A stretch of 14,100 nt of DNA from assembly GCA_902464345.1 (NCBI GenBank), contig CABQJA010000045.1, positions 1 to 14,100 on the forward strand, written 5' to 3'. Positions 1 to 8,164 of this stretch are shown here, piece by piece. This DNA comes from an uncultured Clostridium sp. Lineage in GTDB: Bacteria > Bacillota > Clostridia > Lachnospirales > Lachnospiraceae. Every line of letters starts with the position of its first letter. Within the stretch, counting starts at the first letter, position 1. The notes below the pieces were generated by a model that was given only the letters and a program-made list of their open reading frames with translations, had not been told where the DNA came from and searched no databases. A program made the translations under genes and the position numbers.

Positions 1-125
1 CTATATGCAAATATAATCATTTTGGGTTCTTTCTTTTTAATTTATTAAATAGGCTAATTCATATTTTTAAAAGTTCTAATATGTTCTTAACAGAAATATG
101 AGCTTTAGAATAATAATTTAGTTGC

Positions 126-154
126 ATTATATCATAACTCCCCAGACCGGTAAA
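126..154 (-). promoter_or_regulatory. possible divergent promoter (weak)
   Basis: Read on the minus strand there is TTTACC, 17 bases, then TATAAT, with a TG one base before the -10 (extended -10). It would fire leftward out of the window, start near 119 and give a long AT-rich leader. No well-supported start codon with a ribosome site is visible in the 120 bases left of it, and AT-rich DNA throws up such matches by chance. Confidence 0.3.
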
Positions 155-184
155 GCCTTTTTTTCTATTTTTCATGATTAGTGC

Positions 185-213
185 TTGCAGTGATTTTCCT
201 CAGGTGCTATAGT
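185..213 (+). promoter_or_regulatory. promoter of the malic enzyme operon
   Basis: TTGCAG at 185-190, a 17-base spacer, and TATAGT at 208-213 preceded by TGC (extended -10). Predicted start near 220 leaves a leader of about 50 bases. The rest of 1-269 is AT-rich and I see no gene or convincing terminator there. Confidence 0.6.
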
Positions 214-269
214 TAAATTTGATTGACTTATTTTCAACAAAATCTAACAGATAAGGATGAATATGTACA

Positions 270-1418
270 ATGGATGTTTATGAAAAAGCTTTAAAGCTCC
301 ACGAAGAATGGAACGGAAAAATCGAAACCAAATCAAAATGCTCCGTAAAAACTGCAGAGGATCTGTCCCTGGCCTATACACCCGGCGTTGCAGAGCCATG
401 CCGTGAAATTGCCAAGGATCCTTCCAAGGTTTATCTGTATACCGGAAAGGCCAATACCATTGCAGTTGTATCTGACGGCAGTGCAGTTCTTGGTCTCGGA
501 AACATCGGTGCCAGTGCTGCTATCCCGGTTATGGAGGGAAAGGCTGTCTTATTCAAGGAGTTTGGCAATGTAAACGCCGTCCCGATCTGTCTTGATACAC
601 AGGATACTGAGGAAATCATTCAGTCTGTCATCCGCATTGCTCCTGTTTTCGGAGGAATCAATCTGGAGGACATTTCTGCTCCCCGGTGTTTTGAAATAGA
701 AGAACGTTTAAAAGAAGCCCTGGATATTCCGGTCTTCCATGATGACCAGCACGGAACCGCCATCGTTGTATTAGCCGGTATTATCAACGGCCTTAAGGTC
801 ACCGGTAAGAAGAAGGAGGATTGCAAGGTCGTTGTAAACGGAGCCGGCTCTGCAGGAATCGCAATCGCCAGACTGCTACTCCGCTACGGCTTTCGGCATC
901 TGATCCTTTGTGATAAGGTCGGCATGTTAAACCGTCATACTCCGAATATGAACTGGATGCAGGAAAAGATGTGTGAGATCACCAATTTAGAGGAACAGGA
1001 TGGTTCTCTGGCAGACGCTTTGGTCGGTGCCGATATCTTCATCGGTGTTTCCGCACCGAATATCGTCACTCCGGAAATGGTCGCTTCCATGAATCGGGAT
1101 GCGATCCTCTTCGCTATGGCGAATCCGGTTCCTGAAATCATGCCGGATGTTGCGAAAGCTGCTGGTGCTAAGATTGTCGGTACCGGTCGTTCCGATTTCC
1201 CGAATCAGGTTAACAATGTGGTTGCTTTCCCTGGCATTTTCAAGGGTGCATTGGAAGGTCATGCCCGTCAGATCACAGAAGAAATGAAGCTGGCTGCCGC
1301 GAATGCGATTGCAGATCTTGTTCCGGTCGAAGAGCTGAATGCAGATAACATCATGCCGAAGGCCTTTGACCCAAGAATCGCCGATGTTGTCGCTGCCGCA
1401 GTCAAAGCCAATATCTAA
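270..1418 (+). CDS. malic enzyme, short bacterial type, probably NAD-dependent
   Basis: Oxidative decarboxylation of L-malate to pyruvate and CO2 in the cytoplasm, with reduction of NAD(P) and a divalent metal. Visible family marks in the 382 residues: YTPGV with the catalytic tyrosine at Y36; the SDGSAVLGLGNIGA block at 68-81; the catalytic lysine candidate K91 in MEGK; acidic metal-site residues E133-D134 and D158-D159 (HDDQHGTA at 157-164); the Rossmann loop NGAGSAG at 190-196; GTGRSDFPNQVNN at 304-316. Asp215 at the end of the second Rossmann strand favours NAD over NADP (inference). Length fits the compact type without the C-terminal phosphotransacetylase-like domain of MaeB. AAGGATG at 253-259 supports ATG 270; an out-of-frame ATG at 263 lies too close to it and ends after six codons. 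DUF4364 follows after 12 bases, so the two are probably one transcript. Confidence 0.95.
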   Translation: MDVYEKALKLHEEWNGKIETKSKCSVKTAEDLSLAYTPGVAEPCREIAKDPSKVYLYTGKANTIAVVSDGSAVLGLGNIGASAAIPVMEGKAVLFKEFGNVNAVPICLDTQDTEEIIQSVIRIAPVFGGINLEDISAPRCFEIEERLKEALDIPVFHDDQHGTAIVVLAGIINGLKVTGKKKEDCKVVVNGAGSAGIAIARLLLRYGFRHLILCDKVGMLNRHTPNMNWMQEKMCEITNLEEQDGSLADALVGADIFIGVSAPNIVTPEMVASMNRDAILFAMANPVPEIMPDVAKAAGAKIVGTGRSDFPNQVNNVVAFPGIFKGALEGHARQITEEMKLAAANAIADLVPVEELNADNIMPKAFDPRIADVVAAAVKANI

Positions 1419-1430
1419 AGGAGTGTTACT

Positions 1431-1955
1431 ATGTCAGACAACCGTCTTACATTATACAAATTAATTATTCTCTTTATGTTGGACCGGGTCGATTTCCCTT
1501 TGACAACCTCCCAGTTGTCTCAGTTTATTCTCGATAAAGGTTATACGAATTATTTCAATTTTCAGCAGGCCTTAAGTGAATTGGAGGATGCGGGCTTCAT
1601 CCGTTCGGAACTGATCCGGAACACGACGCAGTTCCATCTGACCGATGATGGCAAAGAAGCCCTTGATCTTTTTGATTATAAGATCTCTTCTGCGATCAAG
1701 GATGATGTCTATGCATATTTTGAGGCTGAGAAGATCAATCTTCGAAATGAAGTAGAAATATTTGCAACCTATTATCCTGCCAAGCGTAATGAGTATACGG
1801 TCCAGTGTACCATTCTGGAGCACAGCGAAACTTTGCTTGATATCAAGCTGAACGTTCCGACTCTGGATCAGGCTACCATGATCTGTGACACCTGGCAGGA
1901 AAAAAGTAATACGATTTATGATTATCTAGTCCACCAGCTCTGGGACCTGAATTAG
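1431..1955 (+). CDS. DUF4364 family protein, winged-helix-like
   Basis: A 174-residue cytoplasmic protein that I recognise as the DUF4364 family of Clostridia; its biochemical role is not established. The first 80 or so residues read like a winged-helix DNA-binding fold: a helical start (LYKLIILFMLD), a helix-turn-helix-like stretch around 24-58, then a wing ending in FHLTDDGKEAL near 68-77. The C-terminal half (about 90-170) is a mixed alpha/beta region ending in an amphipathic helix. There is no transmembrane segment or signal peptide. AAAGGAG at 1417-1423 overlaps the malic enzyme stop codon and fits ATG 1431. A transcriptional regulator role is inference from the fold and from co-transcription with malic enzyme. 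Its last 30 bases overlap the end of engB on the other strand. Confidence 0.85.
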   Translation: MSDNRLTLYKLIILFMLDRVDFPLTTSQLSQFILDKGYTNYFNFQQALSELEDAGFIRSELIRNTTQFHLTDDGKEALDLFDYKISSAIKDDVYAYFEAEKINLRNEVEIFATYYPAKRNEYTVQCTILEHSETLLDIKLNVPTLDQATMICDTWQEKSNTIYDYLVHQLWDLN

Positions 1956-2531
1956 AAATTCATCGATCAATTCCCATATTTCATCCCTTCCCTGCTTCGT
2001 TTCTGCAGAGAACGGGATGATCGGGGTTCCCGGTACTGTTTTTAATTTCTCACGAATGATTTTCAATTGCTTCTGCGTCTGGCTTCTTTTAATCTTATCC
2101 AGCTTCGTTGCTATGATCACCGGATGAAATCCGTTATCCACGATCCAGTTATACATAATGCAATCATTTTCCGACGGCTCATGTCTGATATCCACCAGAA
2201 GAAATACCAATCGCAGCTGCCTGGAGGAATGCAGATACCGCTCGATCAGTTTCCCCCACTTTGCCTTAATTTCCGCAGACACCTTCGCATACCCATAGCC
2301 CGGAAGATCCACATAATAAAATGCTTCATTAATGTTATAAAAATTAATCGTCTGTGTCTTGCCCGGCTGTGATGATGTTCTTGCATAAGACTTTCGATTC
2401 ATCAGAGCATTGATCAGGGAAGACTTTCCTACATTGGATTTCCCTGCAAATGCAGCCTCCGGAAACTGATTTTCCGGAAGCTTACTTGTAATACCACATA
2501 CGGTTTCCAGATTTACACTTTTAATTACCAT
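1926..2531 (-). CDS. engB: ribosome biogenesis GTPase EngB (YsxC/YihA family)
   Basis: Small GTPase needed for late assembly of the large ribosomal subunit in Bacillus and relatives. All G motifs are present in the 201 residues counted from the chosen start: P-loop GKSNVGKS at 30-37, a threonine-rich switch region (KTQTINFY, 58-65), DLPGYG at 75-80, TKLD at 142-145 and FSAET at 174-178. Length is normal for the family. I start it at ATG 2529-2531 because GGAGG at 2537-2541 lies five bases upstream. A longer frame from a TTG at 2546 would contain that ribosome site inside its coding sequence and adds five unlikely residues. It is the last gene of the tig-clpP-clpX-lon-engB unit, 23 bases after lon, and meets DUF4364 tail to tail with a 30-base overlap. 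Confidence 0.95.
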   Translation of the reverse strand: MVIKSVNLETVCGITSKLPENQFPEAAFAGKSNVGKSSLINALMNRKSYARTSSQPGKTQTINFYNINEAFYYVDLPGYGYAKVSAEIKAKWGKLIERYLHSSRQLRLVFLLVDIRHEPSENDCIMYNWIVDNGFHPVIIATKLDKIKRSQTQKQLKIIREKLKTVPGTPIIPFSAETKQGRDEIWELIDEFLIQVPELVD

Positions 2532-2536
2532 TTCAA

Positions 2537-2541
2537 CCTCC
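2537..2541 (-). promoter_or_regulatory. ribosome binding site deciding the engB start
   Basis: GGAGG on the minus strand, five bases before ATG 2531. Its position inside the longer TTG-initiated frame is the reason for choosing the shorter protein. Confidence 0.75.
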
Positions 2542-2554
2542 AACAAACCACTGT

Positions 2555-4852
2555 CTATTTTGTATCAATTGCACGCTTTAACACGGTATCCATATCAGAA
2601 ACAAATGTAATCAGCATTCCCTCCGTAATCTCGCTGTCAAGCTCTGCCACATTTCTCCGGTTTCGTTCCGGCACCAGAACTTCTTTTATTCCATGCGTCT
2701 TCGCCGCCAGAAGCTTCTCCTTCAGTCCTCCGATCGGCAATACCTTGCCCCGCAGGGTAACTTCTCCTGTCATAGCGACATCGCCTCTGACCCGTTTCCC
2801 GGTTGCTGCCGAATAGATAGCCGTTGCCAGTGTGATACCGGCCGACGGTCCGTCCTTCGGAACCGCTCCCTCCGGTACATGAATATGGATATCCTGTTTT
2901 TCAAACTCCTGCTTCTTCAATCTGGATCTTACATAGGTCAGCGCAATCTTTGCAGATTCCTTCATAACATCTCCGAGGTTTCCGGTCAGCTCCAGCTTAC
3001 CGGTTCCCGGCACCAGATTTACTTCTATCGTCAGGGTGTCACCACCGACACTCGTCCATGCGAGGCCTGTTACTTCTCCAATCTTTGCGCTTACATCCCA
3101 GTCCTCTGCCTCATACCTCGGTGTTCCGAGATACTCCTCCAGATTGCGTTCTGAAATACGCAGAGATTTCTTTTCGCCTTCCGCAATCACACGATCCGCC
3201 TTCCTGCATAGCTTGGCAATCTGACGCTCCAGCTCCCGCACACCGGCTTCTCTGGTATATTCCTCAATGATCCGGTCGATCGCCCTGTCACTGATCGTCA
3301 GCTGGGATGCCTTTAAACCATGCTTTTTCCGCTGCTTGCTGACCAGAAACTCTTTCGCAATATGGAACTTCTCATTCTGTGTATACCCGGACACCTCAAT
3401 GATCTCCATTCGATCTAACAACGGCTTTGGAATCTGACTGGCATCATTTGCCGTAGCCACGAACAGAATATGACTTAAATCAATCGGAACCTCAAAATAA
3501 TGATCCACAAATCTGCAATTCTGCTCCGAATCCAGGACCTCAAGCAGTGCAGACGCCGGATCTCCCTTATAATCGTTTCCCAGCTTATCCACTTCGTCCA
3601 ACAGCATCAGCGGATTGTTCACGCCTGCCTTCATAATGGCAGATGCGATCCGCCCAGGCATTGCTCCGATATAGGTCTTTCTGTGCCCTCTGATCTCTGC
3701 TTCATCCCGCACACCGCCAAGCGAAATCCGAATATATTTCTTATTTACCGCAGAAGCGATGGAGCGTGCGATCGAGGTTTTACCGGTTCCCGGCGGGCCT
3801 ACCAGACACAGAATCGGACTGTCTCCTTCCGCAACCATGTTACGTACTGCAAGGGAGTCCAGAATCCGCTCCTTTATCTTATCGAGTCCGTAATGATCTG
3901 CATTTAAGACGGCCTCTGCCTGCCGGATATCACGGTTATCCTCTGTTGCCTGACTCCATGGATAATCCAGCAGTGTCTCAATGTAAGTTCTTGCTACCGT
4001 AGACTCGGAAGAGGTGACCGGAATTCCTTCCAGACGTTTAATCTCCTTCTTTAACTTCTCTTCTACTTCCTCCGGTGCCTGCAGCTTCGCTAACCGCTCC
4101 CGGTATTCCTCAATATCGCTGGTCGAATCTCGATCTCCCAGCTCTTCCTGTATCAGCTTCTGCTGCTCCCGCAGTACATATTCTCGCTGATTTTTCTCTA
4201 CAATGGTCTTCAGCTGCTCCTGCAGCTCCTTGCGGATCTGATATATTTCTGCTTCACTATGCAGGATTTTCAGCATTGCCACACACCGGTTCTCAATATC
4301 CGGAATATCAAGAATCTGTTGCCGTTTCTCATATGCCAGAGGCAGCTGTTCTGCCAGTGTATCAATTAAAACTCCGGCTTCCCGGATCCGTGTCAGCTTA
4401 CGCAGCGCCAGTGGTGTCAGATTCATTCCTGCGTCATAGCAGGCCCGAACCTCCTCCATCAGGCTGGTACAGTAGGCATATTCCTGCTCCGGTACCAGCT
4501 CCCGGTCCTTCCATGCCTGCACCTCAGCCAGAAGATAGCCGTTCCGTTCTTCAAAATCAAACAGCTCTGCCCTTGCCACACCTTCTACCAGCACCCGGAC
4601 AATATTCTTCGGAAGCTTCACCATCTGTTGAACCCTTACCAGACATCCGATCTTCTGCAGACTCTCCATACCAAAGCCCTGAGAGTTATCCTTGTCCAGC
4701 TGTGTCACCGCAAACAGCTCCTGATTGCCCCCCATTGCCGCCTTAACCGCTTCAATGGACTCTGTGCGGCTTATATCAAAATGTACAGTTGTATGCGGCA
4801 GGATTACGATTCCCCGCAATGCAACCATAGGTATTGTACATTGTTCTTTCAT
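2555..4852 (-). CDS. lon: ATP-dependent protease La (Lon, LonA type)
   Basis: Cytosolic AAA+ serine protease that degrades misfolded and selected regulatory proteins. Order over 765 residues: N-terminal substrate-binding LAN domain (about 7-200), coiled-coil region (about 200-275), AAA+ module with Walker A GPPGTGKT at 352-359 and Walker B LMLLDEVDK at 415-423, sensor/lid region to about 580, and the S16 protease domain with KDGPSAG holding catalytic Ser670 and GGLKEK holding Lys713. Their spacing of 43 residues equals that of Ser679/Lys722 in E. coli. There is no membrane segment in the N-terminal part, so this is soluble LonA and not LonB. Start ATG 4852 has AAGGTGA about seven bases upstream. 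It follows clpX after an 86-base gap with a perfect hairpin, and precedes engB by 23 bases. Confidence 0.97.
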   Translation of the reverse strand: MKEQCTIPMVALRGIVILPHTTVHFDISRTESIEAVKAAMGGNQELFAVTQLDKDNSQGFGMESLQKIGCLVRVQQMVKLPKNIVRVLVEGVARAELFDFEERNGYLLAEVQAWKDRELVPEQEYAYCTSLMEEVRACYDAGMNLTPLALRKLTRIREAGVLIDTLAEQLPLAYEKRQQILDIPDIENRCVAMLKILHSEAEIYQIRKELQEQLKTIVEKNQREYVLREQQKLIQEELGDRDSTSDIEEYRERLAKLQAPEEVEEKLKKEIKRLEGIPVTSSESTVARTYIETLLDYPWSQATEDNRDIRQAEAVLNADHYGLDKIKERILDSLAVRNMVAEGDSPILCLVGPPGTGKTSIARSIASAVNKKYIRISLGGVRDEAEIRGHRKTYIGAMPGRIASAIMKAGVNNPLMLLDEVDKLGNDYKGDPASALLEVLDSEQNCRFVDHYFEVPIDLSHILFVATANDASQIPKPLLDRMEIIEVSGYTQNEKFHIAKEFLVSKQRKKHGLKASQLTISDRAIDRIIEEYTREAGVRELERQIAKLCRKADRVIAEGEKKSLRISERNLEEYLGTPRYEAEDWDVSAKIGEVTGLAWTSVGGDTLTIEVNLVPGTGKLELTGNLGDVMKESAKIALTYVRSRLKKQEFEKQDIHIHVPEGAVPKDGPSAGITLATAIYSAATGKRVRGDVAMTGEVTLRGKVLPIGGLKEKLLAAKTHGIKEVLVPERNRRNVAELDSEITEGMLITFVSDMDTVLKRAIDTK

Positions 4853-4867
4853 TCTTCTTCACCTTCT

Positions 4868-4886
4868 GTTTCCATTAAGTTTCCAT
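4868..4886. repeat. 8-bp direct repeat with 11-bp period in the lon leader
   Basis: GTTTCCAT at 4868-4875 and again at 4879-4886, separated by TAA. The 11-bp period puts both copies on the same face of the helix, as expected for a protein-binding pair, but no known box is matched. Confidence 0.5.
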
Positions 4887-4894
4887 GTAAACAG

Positions 4895-4919
4895 TGTGCC
4901 GGGAACAAGTCCCGGCACA
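4895..4919 (-). terminator. perfect hairpin between clpX and lon (attenuator or partial terminator)
   Basis: TGTGCCGGGA at 4895-4904 and TCCCGGCACA at 4910-4919 form an uninterrupted 10-bp, GC-rich stem with a 5-base loop. In the direction of transcription (minus) it is followed only by ACTGTTTAC, so there is no proper U-tract. It may cause partial termination, stabilise the upstream clpX mRNA end, or mark a processing site. No separate lon promoter is evident after it. Confidence 0.6.
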
Positions 4920-4920
4920 A

Positions 4921-4945
4921 TCTATTTATGCATTCTATTTATGCA
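4921..4945. repeat. tandem 12-bp repeat at the clpX 3' end
   Basis: TCTATTTATGCA at 4921-4932 and again at 4934-4945, one base apart. The right copy contains the clpX stop codon (4939-4941), so the left copy looks like a duplication of the gene end. Confidence 0.55.
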
Positions 4946-6228
4946 ATTTCTCCACTGTTTTTCTTCAAGTGCTGCTGCAAAAGTGTCTTCTTCGCAACCG
5001 GTCTCTCAGAATACTCAAGCTCCGGCTCTCCGGCATTCTCTACCATATCCTTTGTGATCGTGCACTTTGTAATATGATCGTCGGATGGGATCTCGTACAT
5101 CAGATCCATAACAACATCTTCCATAATTGCACGCAAGCCTCTGGCACCGGTATTCCGTTCCATAGCCTTTGCTGCCATAGCCCGTAATGCCTCCGGCTGA
5201 AATTCCAGATCAACGCCATCCATTTCAAACAATTTCTGATACTGCTTTACCAGTGAGCTCTTTGGTTCCTCCAGAATCCGAACCAGTGCTTCCTCATCCA
5301 GCATATCAAGTGTAACCGTGACCGGTACACGTCCTACAAACTCCGGAATCAGACCATATTTTACATAATCCTGCGGAAGAATCTGCTTTAACAGTTCTCC
5401 TACATTCGGCTCCTCATTCTTCTGCACTTCCGCATTGAAACCGATCGCCTTCTGACCGATCCGGTTCTCAATGATCTTATCCATGCCGTCAAACGCACCA
5501 CCGCAGATAAACAGGATATTGGTCGTATCTATCTGGATCAGCTCCTGATGCGGATGCTTTCTTCCACCCTGTGGCGGAACAGACGCAACCGTACCCTCAA
5601 TAATCTTTAAAAGTGCCTGTTGTACACCTTCACCGGATACATCTCTGGTAATGGATACATTCTCGGATTTCTTGGAAATCTTGTCAATCTCATCAATATA
5701 AATGATTCCGTGCTCTGCACGTTCAATATCAAAATCCGCTGCCTGTATCAGCTTCAGAAGAATATTCTCAACATCCTCACCTACATAACCGGCCTCTGTC
5801 AATGCAGTCGCATCTGCGATCGCAAACGGTACATTTAACAGCTTTGCCAGTGTCTGTGCCAGATACGTCTTACCGGAACCGGTCGGACCTACCATAATGA
5901 TATTACTCTTCTGTAATTCAACTTCAAAATCCTTCTCGGATAAAATTCGTTTATAGTGATTGTAAACTGCAACCGACAAAACCTTCTTTGCCTGCTCCTG
6001 TCCGATTACATAATCATCCAGAAATGCCTTGATCTCCTTCGGCCTTAACAGATTAATCTCTGTATCCGCAACCTCTTCCAGTTCTTCCTGAATGATTTCA
6101 TAACACACTTCGATGCATTCGTCACAGATATATGCGGAAGGACCTGCGATCAGTTTGCGAACCCGATCCTCCGGCTTATTACAAAACGAACACTTCAAAG
6201 GCTTTCTTTCATCACTTCGATTTGCCAT
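4939..6228 (-). CDS. clpX: ATP-dependent unfoldase ClpX
   Basis: AAA+ hexamer that recognises, unfolds and threads substrates into ClpP. The 429 residues show the N-terminal C4 zinc domain (C13, C16, C35, C38) for substrate and adaptor binding, Walker A GPTGSGKT at 114-121, pore-1 loop GYVG at 147-150, Walker B IIYIDEIDK at 175-183, an RKH pore loop (GRKHPH), the IGF loop (KAIGFN) that docks on ClpP, and the sensor-2 region NTGARGLRA. Length matches the family (about 420). AGGTGA shortly before ATG 6228 supports the start. It lies 27 bases after clpP in the same unit, consistent with a fixed ClpXP partnership. Nothing looks truncated or degenerate. Confidence 0.98.
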   Translation of the reverse strand: MANRSDERKPLKCSFCNKPEDRVRKLIAGPSAYICDECIEVCYEIIQEELEEVADTEINLLRPKEIKAFLDDYVIGQEQAKKVLSVAVYNHYKRILSEKDFEVELQKSNIIMVGPTGSGKTYLAQTLAKLLNVPFAIADATALTEAGYVGEDVENILLKLIQAADFDIERAEHGIIYIDEIDKISKKSENVSITRDVSGEGVQQALLKIIEGTVASVPPQGGRKHPHQELIQIDTTNILFICGGAFDGMDKIIENRIGQKAIGFNAEVQKNEEPNVGELLKQILPQDYVKYGLIPEFVGRVPVTVTLDMLDEEALVRILEEPKSSLVKQYQKLFEMDGVDLEFQPEALRAMAAKAMERNTGARGLRAIMEDVVMDLMYEIPSDDHITKCTITKDMVENAGEPELEYSERPVAKKTLLQQHLKKNSGEIA

Positions 6229-6255
6229 TTAGTCACCTCAATCAAATTTGATACA

Positions 6256-6846
6256 CTACTGACGACCGGAAATAACCTGGTCGATCAATCCATATTCCTT
6301 AGCTTCCTCTGCGCTCAGCCAATTATCACGATCCGTGTCTCTCTCAAGTATTTCGATTGATTTTCCGGTTTCTTTTGCAAGAATTTCATTAATCTTACGC
6401 TTTGTTTTTAATATATGCTCTGTAGTAATCTGCATATCACTTGCCTGACTTCCGCTCGGCATTCCACCCATTGGCTGATGGATCATGATCTCTGCGTTCG
6501 GAAGTGCCATACGTTTACCCGGTGTACCACCGGCCAGTAAGAATGCACCCATGCTGGCAGCCATGCCGCAACAGATTGTTGATACATCGCACTTAATGTA
6601 CTGCATGGTATCATAAATACCGAAACCAGCCGAAACAGAACCACCCGGACTGTTAATATAAAGACTGATATCCTTTGACGGATCCTCAGACTCCAGAAAC
6701 AGTAACTGTGCAATTACCAGACTTGCTGTTGTGTCATTTACCTCTTCACCAAGAAATATAATTCTGTCCTTTAACAGACGCGAATAAATATCATAAGAAC
6801 GTTCGCCCCTGCCTGTCTGCTCAATGACATAAGGTACTAAACTCAT
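6256..6846 (-). CDS. clpP: ATP-dependent Clp protease proteolytic subunit ClpP
   Basis: Serine peptidase that forms the tetradecameric degradation chamber fed by ClpX and other Clp ATPases. The 196 residues carry the full triad: Ser98 in GMAASMG (94-100), His123 in EIMIHQPMGG (119-128) and Asp172 in RDTDRDNWLSAEE (169-181). The oxyanion region SPGGSVSAG is at 66-74. The N-terminal MSLVPYVIEQTGRGER matches mature Gram-positive ClpP with almost no propeptide. A strong AGGAGG at 6854-6859 precedes ATG 6846. It follows tig by 31 bases and precedes clpX by 27. I see no CtsR-type heptad repeats upstream, so control probably comes from the tig promoter. Confidence 0.98.
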   Translation of the reverse strand: MSLVPYVIEQTGRGERSYDIYSRLLKDRIIFLGEEVNDTTASLVIAQLLFLESEDPSKDISLYINSPGGSVSAGFGIYDTMQYIKCDVSTICCGMAASMGAFLLAGGTPGKRMALPNAEIMIHQPMGGMPSGSQASDMQITTEHILKTKRKINEILAKETGKSIEILERDTDRDNWLSAEEAKEYGLIDQVISGRQ

Positions 6847-6877
6847 AAACTTACCTCCTTATATAAAGGTCTAATGA

Positions 6878-8164
6878 TTAAACCTCTTTTGCAGCCTCTA
6901 CTACCAGGTCAACTGCTTTCTGGATCGCAATGTCCTTCTTAATAGAATCTGTCTCATGCTCTCCGATTACTTCCTTTAATTTCTCCAGTTCCATCTGGTA
7001 CATAGAAGCCATGTTCTCCAGCTCCTTATCAACATCCTCTGCTGATACTTCAATTGCTTCTGCATCTGCGATTGCTTCTAATACAAGACGTGACTCAATT
7101 CTACGTAATGCTTCCGGCTTGCACTGCTCCTTGAATGCATCCATATCCATGCCGGTAAACTGTAAATACTGCTCTAACTTCAGTCCCTGATAGCTTAAGC
7201 GCTGTGCAAACTCATCTACCATCTGCTCCTGCTGCATTTCTACCATAGCATCCGGAATCTCCATCGTTGCATTCTCTACGATCTTGTCGATAACCTTGCC
7301 CTCTTTTTCACGCTTTGCCTCAGACTCTTTCTTAGCAAGCAGGTTCTTCTTAATATCTTCCTTATATTCATCCATGGTATCGAACTCAGATGCTTCACTT
7401 GCGAATTCATCATCTAACTCCGGAAGCTCTGTAGCACGGATTGCCTTAACATTAACCTTGAACATTGCCGGCTTACCTGCAAGCTCTTCTGCCTGATAAT
7501 CCTCAGGGAAGGTTACATTTACTTCTACTTCATCACCGATGTTCTTGCCAACCAGCTGATCCTCAAATGTATCAATGAAAGAATGAGAACCCAGCTTTAA
7601 CGGATAATCGCTTCCCTTACCGCCTTCAAATGCAACACCATCAACAAATCCTTCAAAGTCGATCGTTACTTCATCATCCATCTGTGTAGCACGGTCAGTT
7701 ACATCTATACTTCTGGAATTCTGCTGCTGGATACGCTTCAGCTCTGCTTCCATATCCTCATCTGTTACTTCTACTGCCTTCTTCTCAACTTCGATACCCT
7801 TGTAGTCACCCAGAGTTACTTCCGGCTTTAATGCTACTTCTGCTGTAAAGATAAAGTTCTTACCCTTCTCCATCTGAACTACATCAACAGTTGGTCTGGA
7901 TACTACTTCCAGATCGCTCTCTGCCATCTCACGTGGATAAGCATCCTGAATACAGATATTTGCTGCATCCTCATAGAACATTGCCGGTCCGTAAAGCTTC
8001 TCTAAAAATGCCATTGGCACCTTACCCTTACGAAATCCAGGAACGGAAATCTTACTCTTCTGCTTATTATAAGAAGTTGTCATTGCCTTCTCAAATTCTT
8101 CAGCTGGCACCTCGATTGTAATCTTAGCCATATTCTTGTCTAACTTCTCCACTGTGTAACTCAT
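6878..8164 (-). CDS. tig: trigger factor (ribosome-bound chaperone, peptidyl-prolyl isomerase)
   Basis: Binds the ribosome exit tunnel and protects nascent chains. The 428 residues show the three-part layout: an N-terminal ribosome-binding domain (1-115) with the signature GFRKGKVP at 43-50; an FKBP-type isomerase domain (about 163-242: DEVTIDFEGFVDG, then LGSHSFIDTFEDQLVG); and a helical C-terminal chaperone cradle (about 255-425) that is rich in Glu and Lys. Length is typical. AAGGAGG at 8175-8181 sits ten bases before ATG 8164. It is the first gene of the quality-control operon and has its own promoter upstream. A 12-codon frame upstream overlaps its start codon. Confidence 0.97.
   Translation of the reverse strand: MSYTVEKLDKNMAKITIEVPAEEFEKAMTTSYNKQKSKISVPGFRKGKVPMAFLEKLYGPAMFYEDAANICIQDAYPREMAESDLEVVSRPTVDVVQMEKGKNFIFTAEVALKPEVTLGDYKGIEVEKKAVEVTDEDMEAELKRIQQQNSRSIDVTDRATQMDDEVTIDFEGFVDGVAFEGGKGSDYPLKLGSHSFIDTFEDQLVGKNIGDEVEVNVTFPEDYQAEELAGKPAMFKVNVKAIRATELPELDDEFASEASEFDTMDEYKEDIKKNLLAKKESEAKREKEGKVIDKIVENATMEIPDAMVEMQQEQMVDEFAQRLSYQGLKLEQYLQFTGMDMDAFKEQCKPEALRRIESRLVLEAIADAEAIEVSAEDVDKELENMASMYQMELEKLKEVIGEHETDSIKKDIAIQKAVDLVVEAAKEV

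Noticed and set aside
1..20. Possible leftward gene start (ATG at 20 on the minus strand)
   Set aside because: No ribosome site precedes it and only six codons are visible.
145..177. T-rich stretch after CCGGTAAAGCC that resembles a terminator for an upstream gene
   Set aside because: The stem would be only two or three base pairs, too weak to call.
2693..3154. Open frame of 153 codons on the plus strand inside lon
   Set aside because: Antisense to the conserved S16 protease domain, with no ribosome site and no recognisable protein features.
4075..4746. Long open frame (223 codons) on the plus strand inside lon
   Set aside because: It lies wholly antisense to a complete Lon protein, is rich in Pro, Ala and Ser as expected from mirrored codons, has no ribosome site and resembles no family I know.
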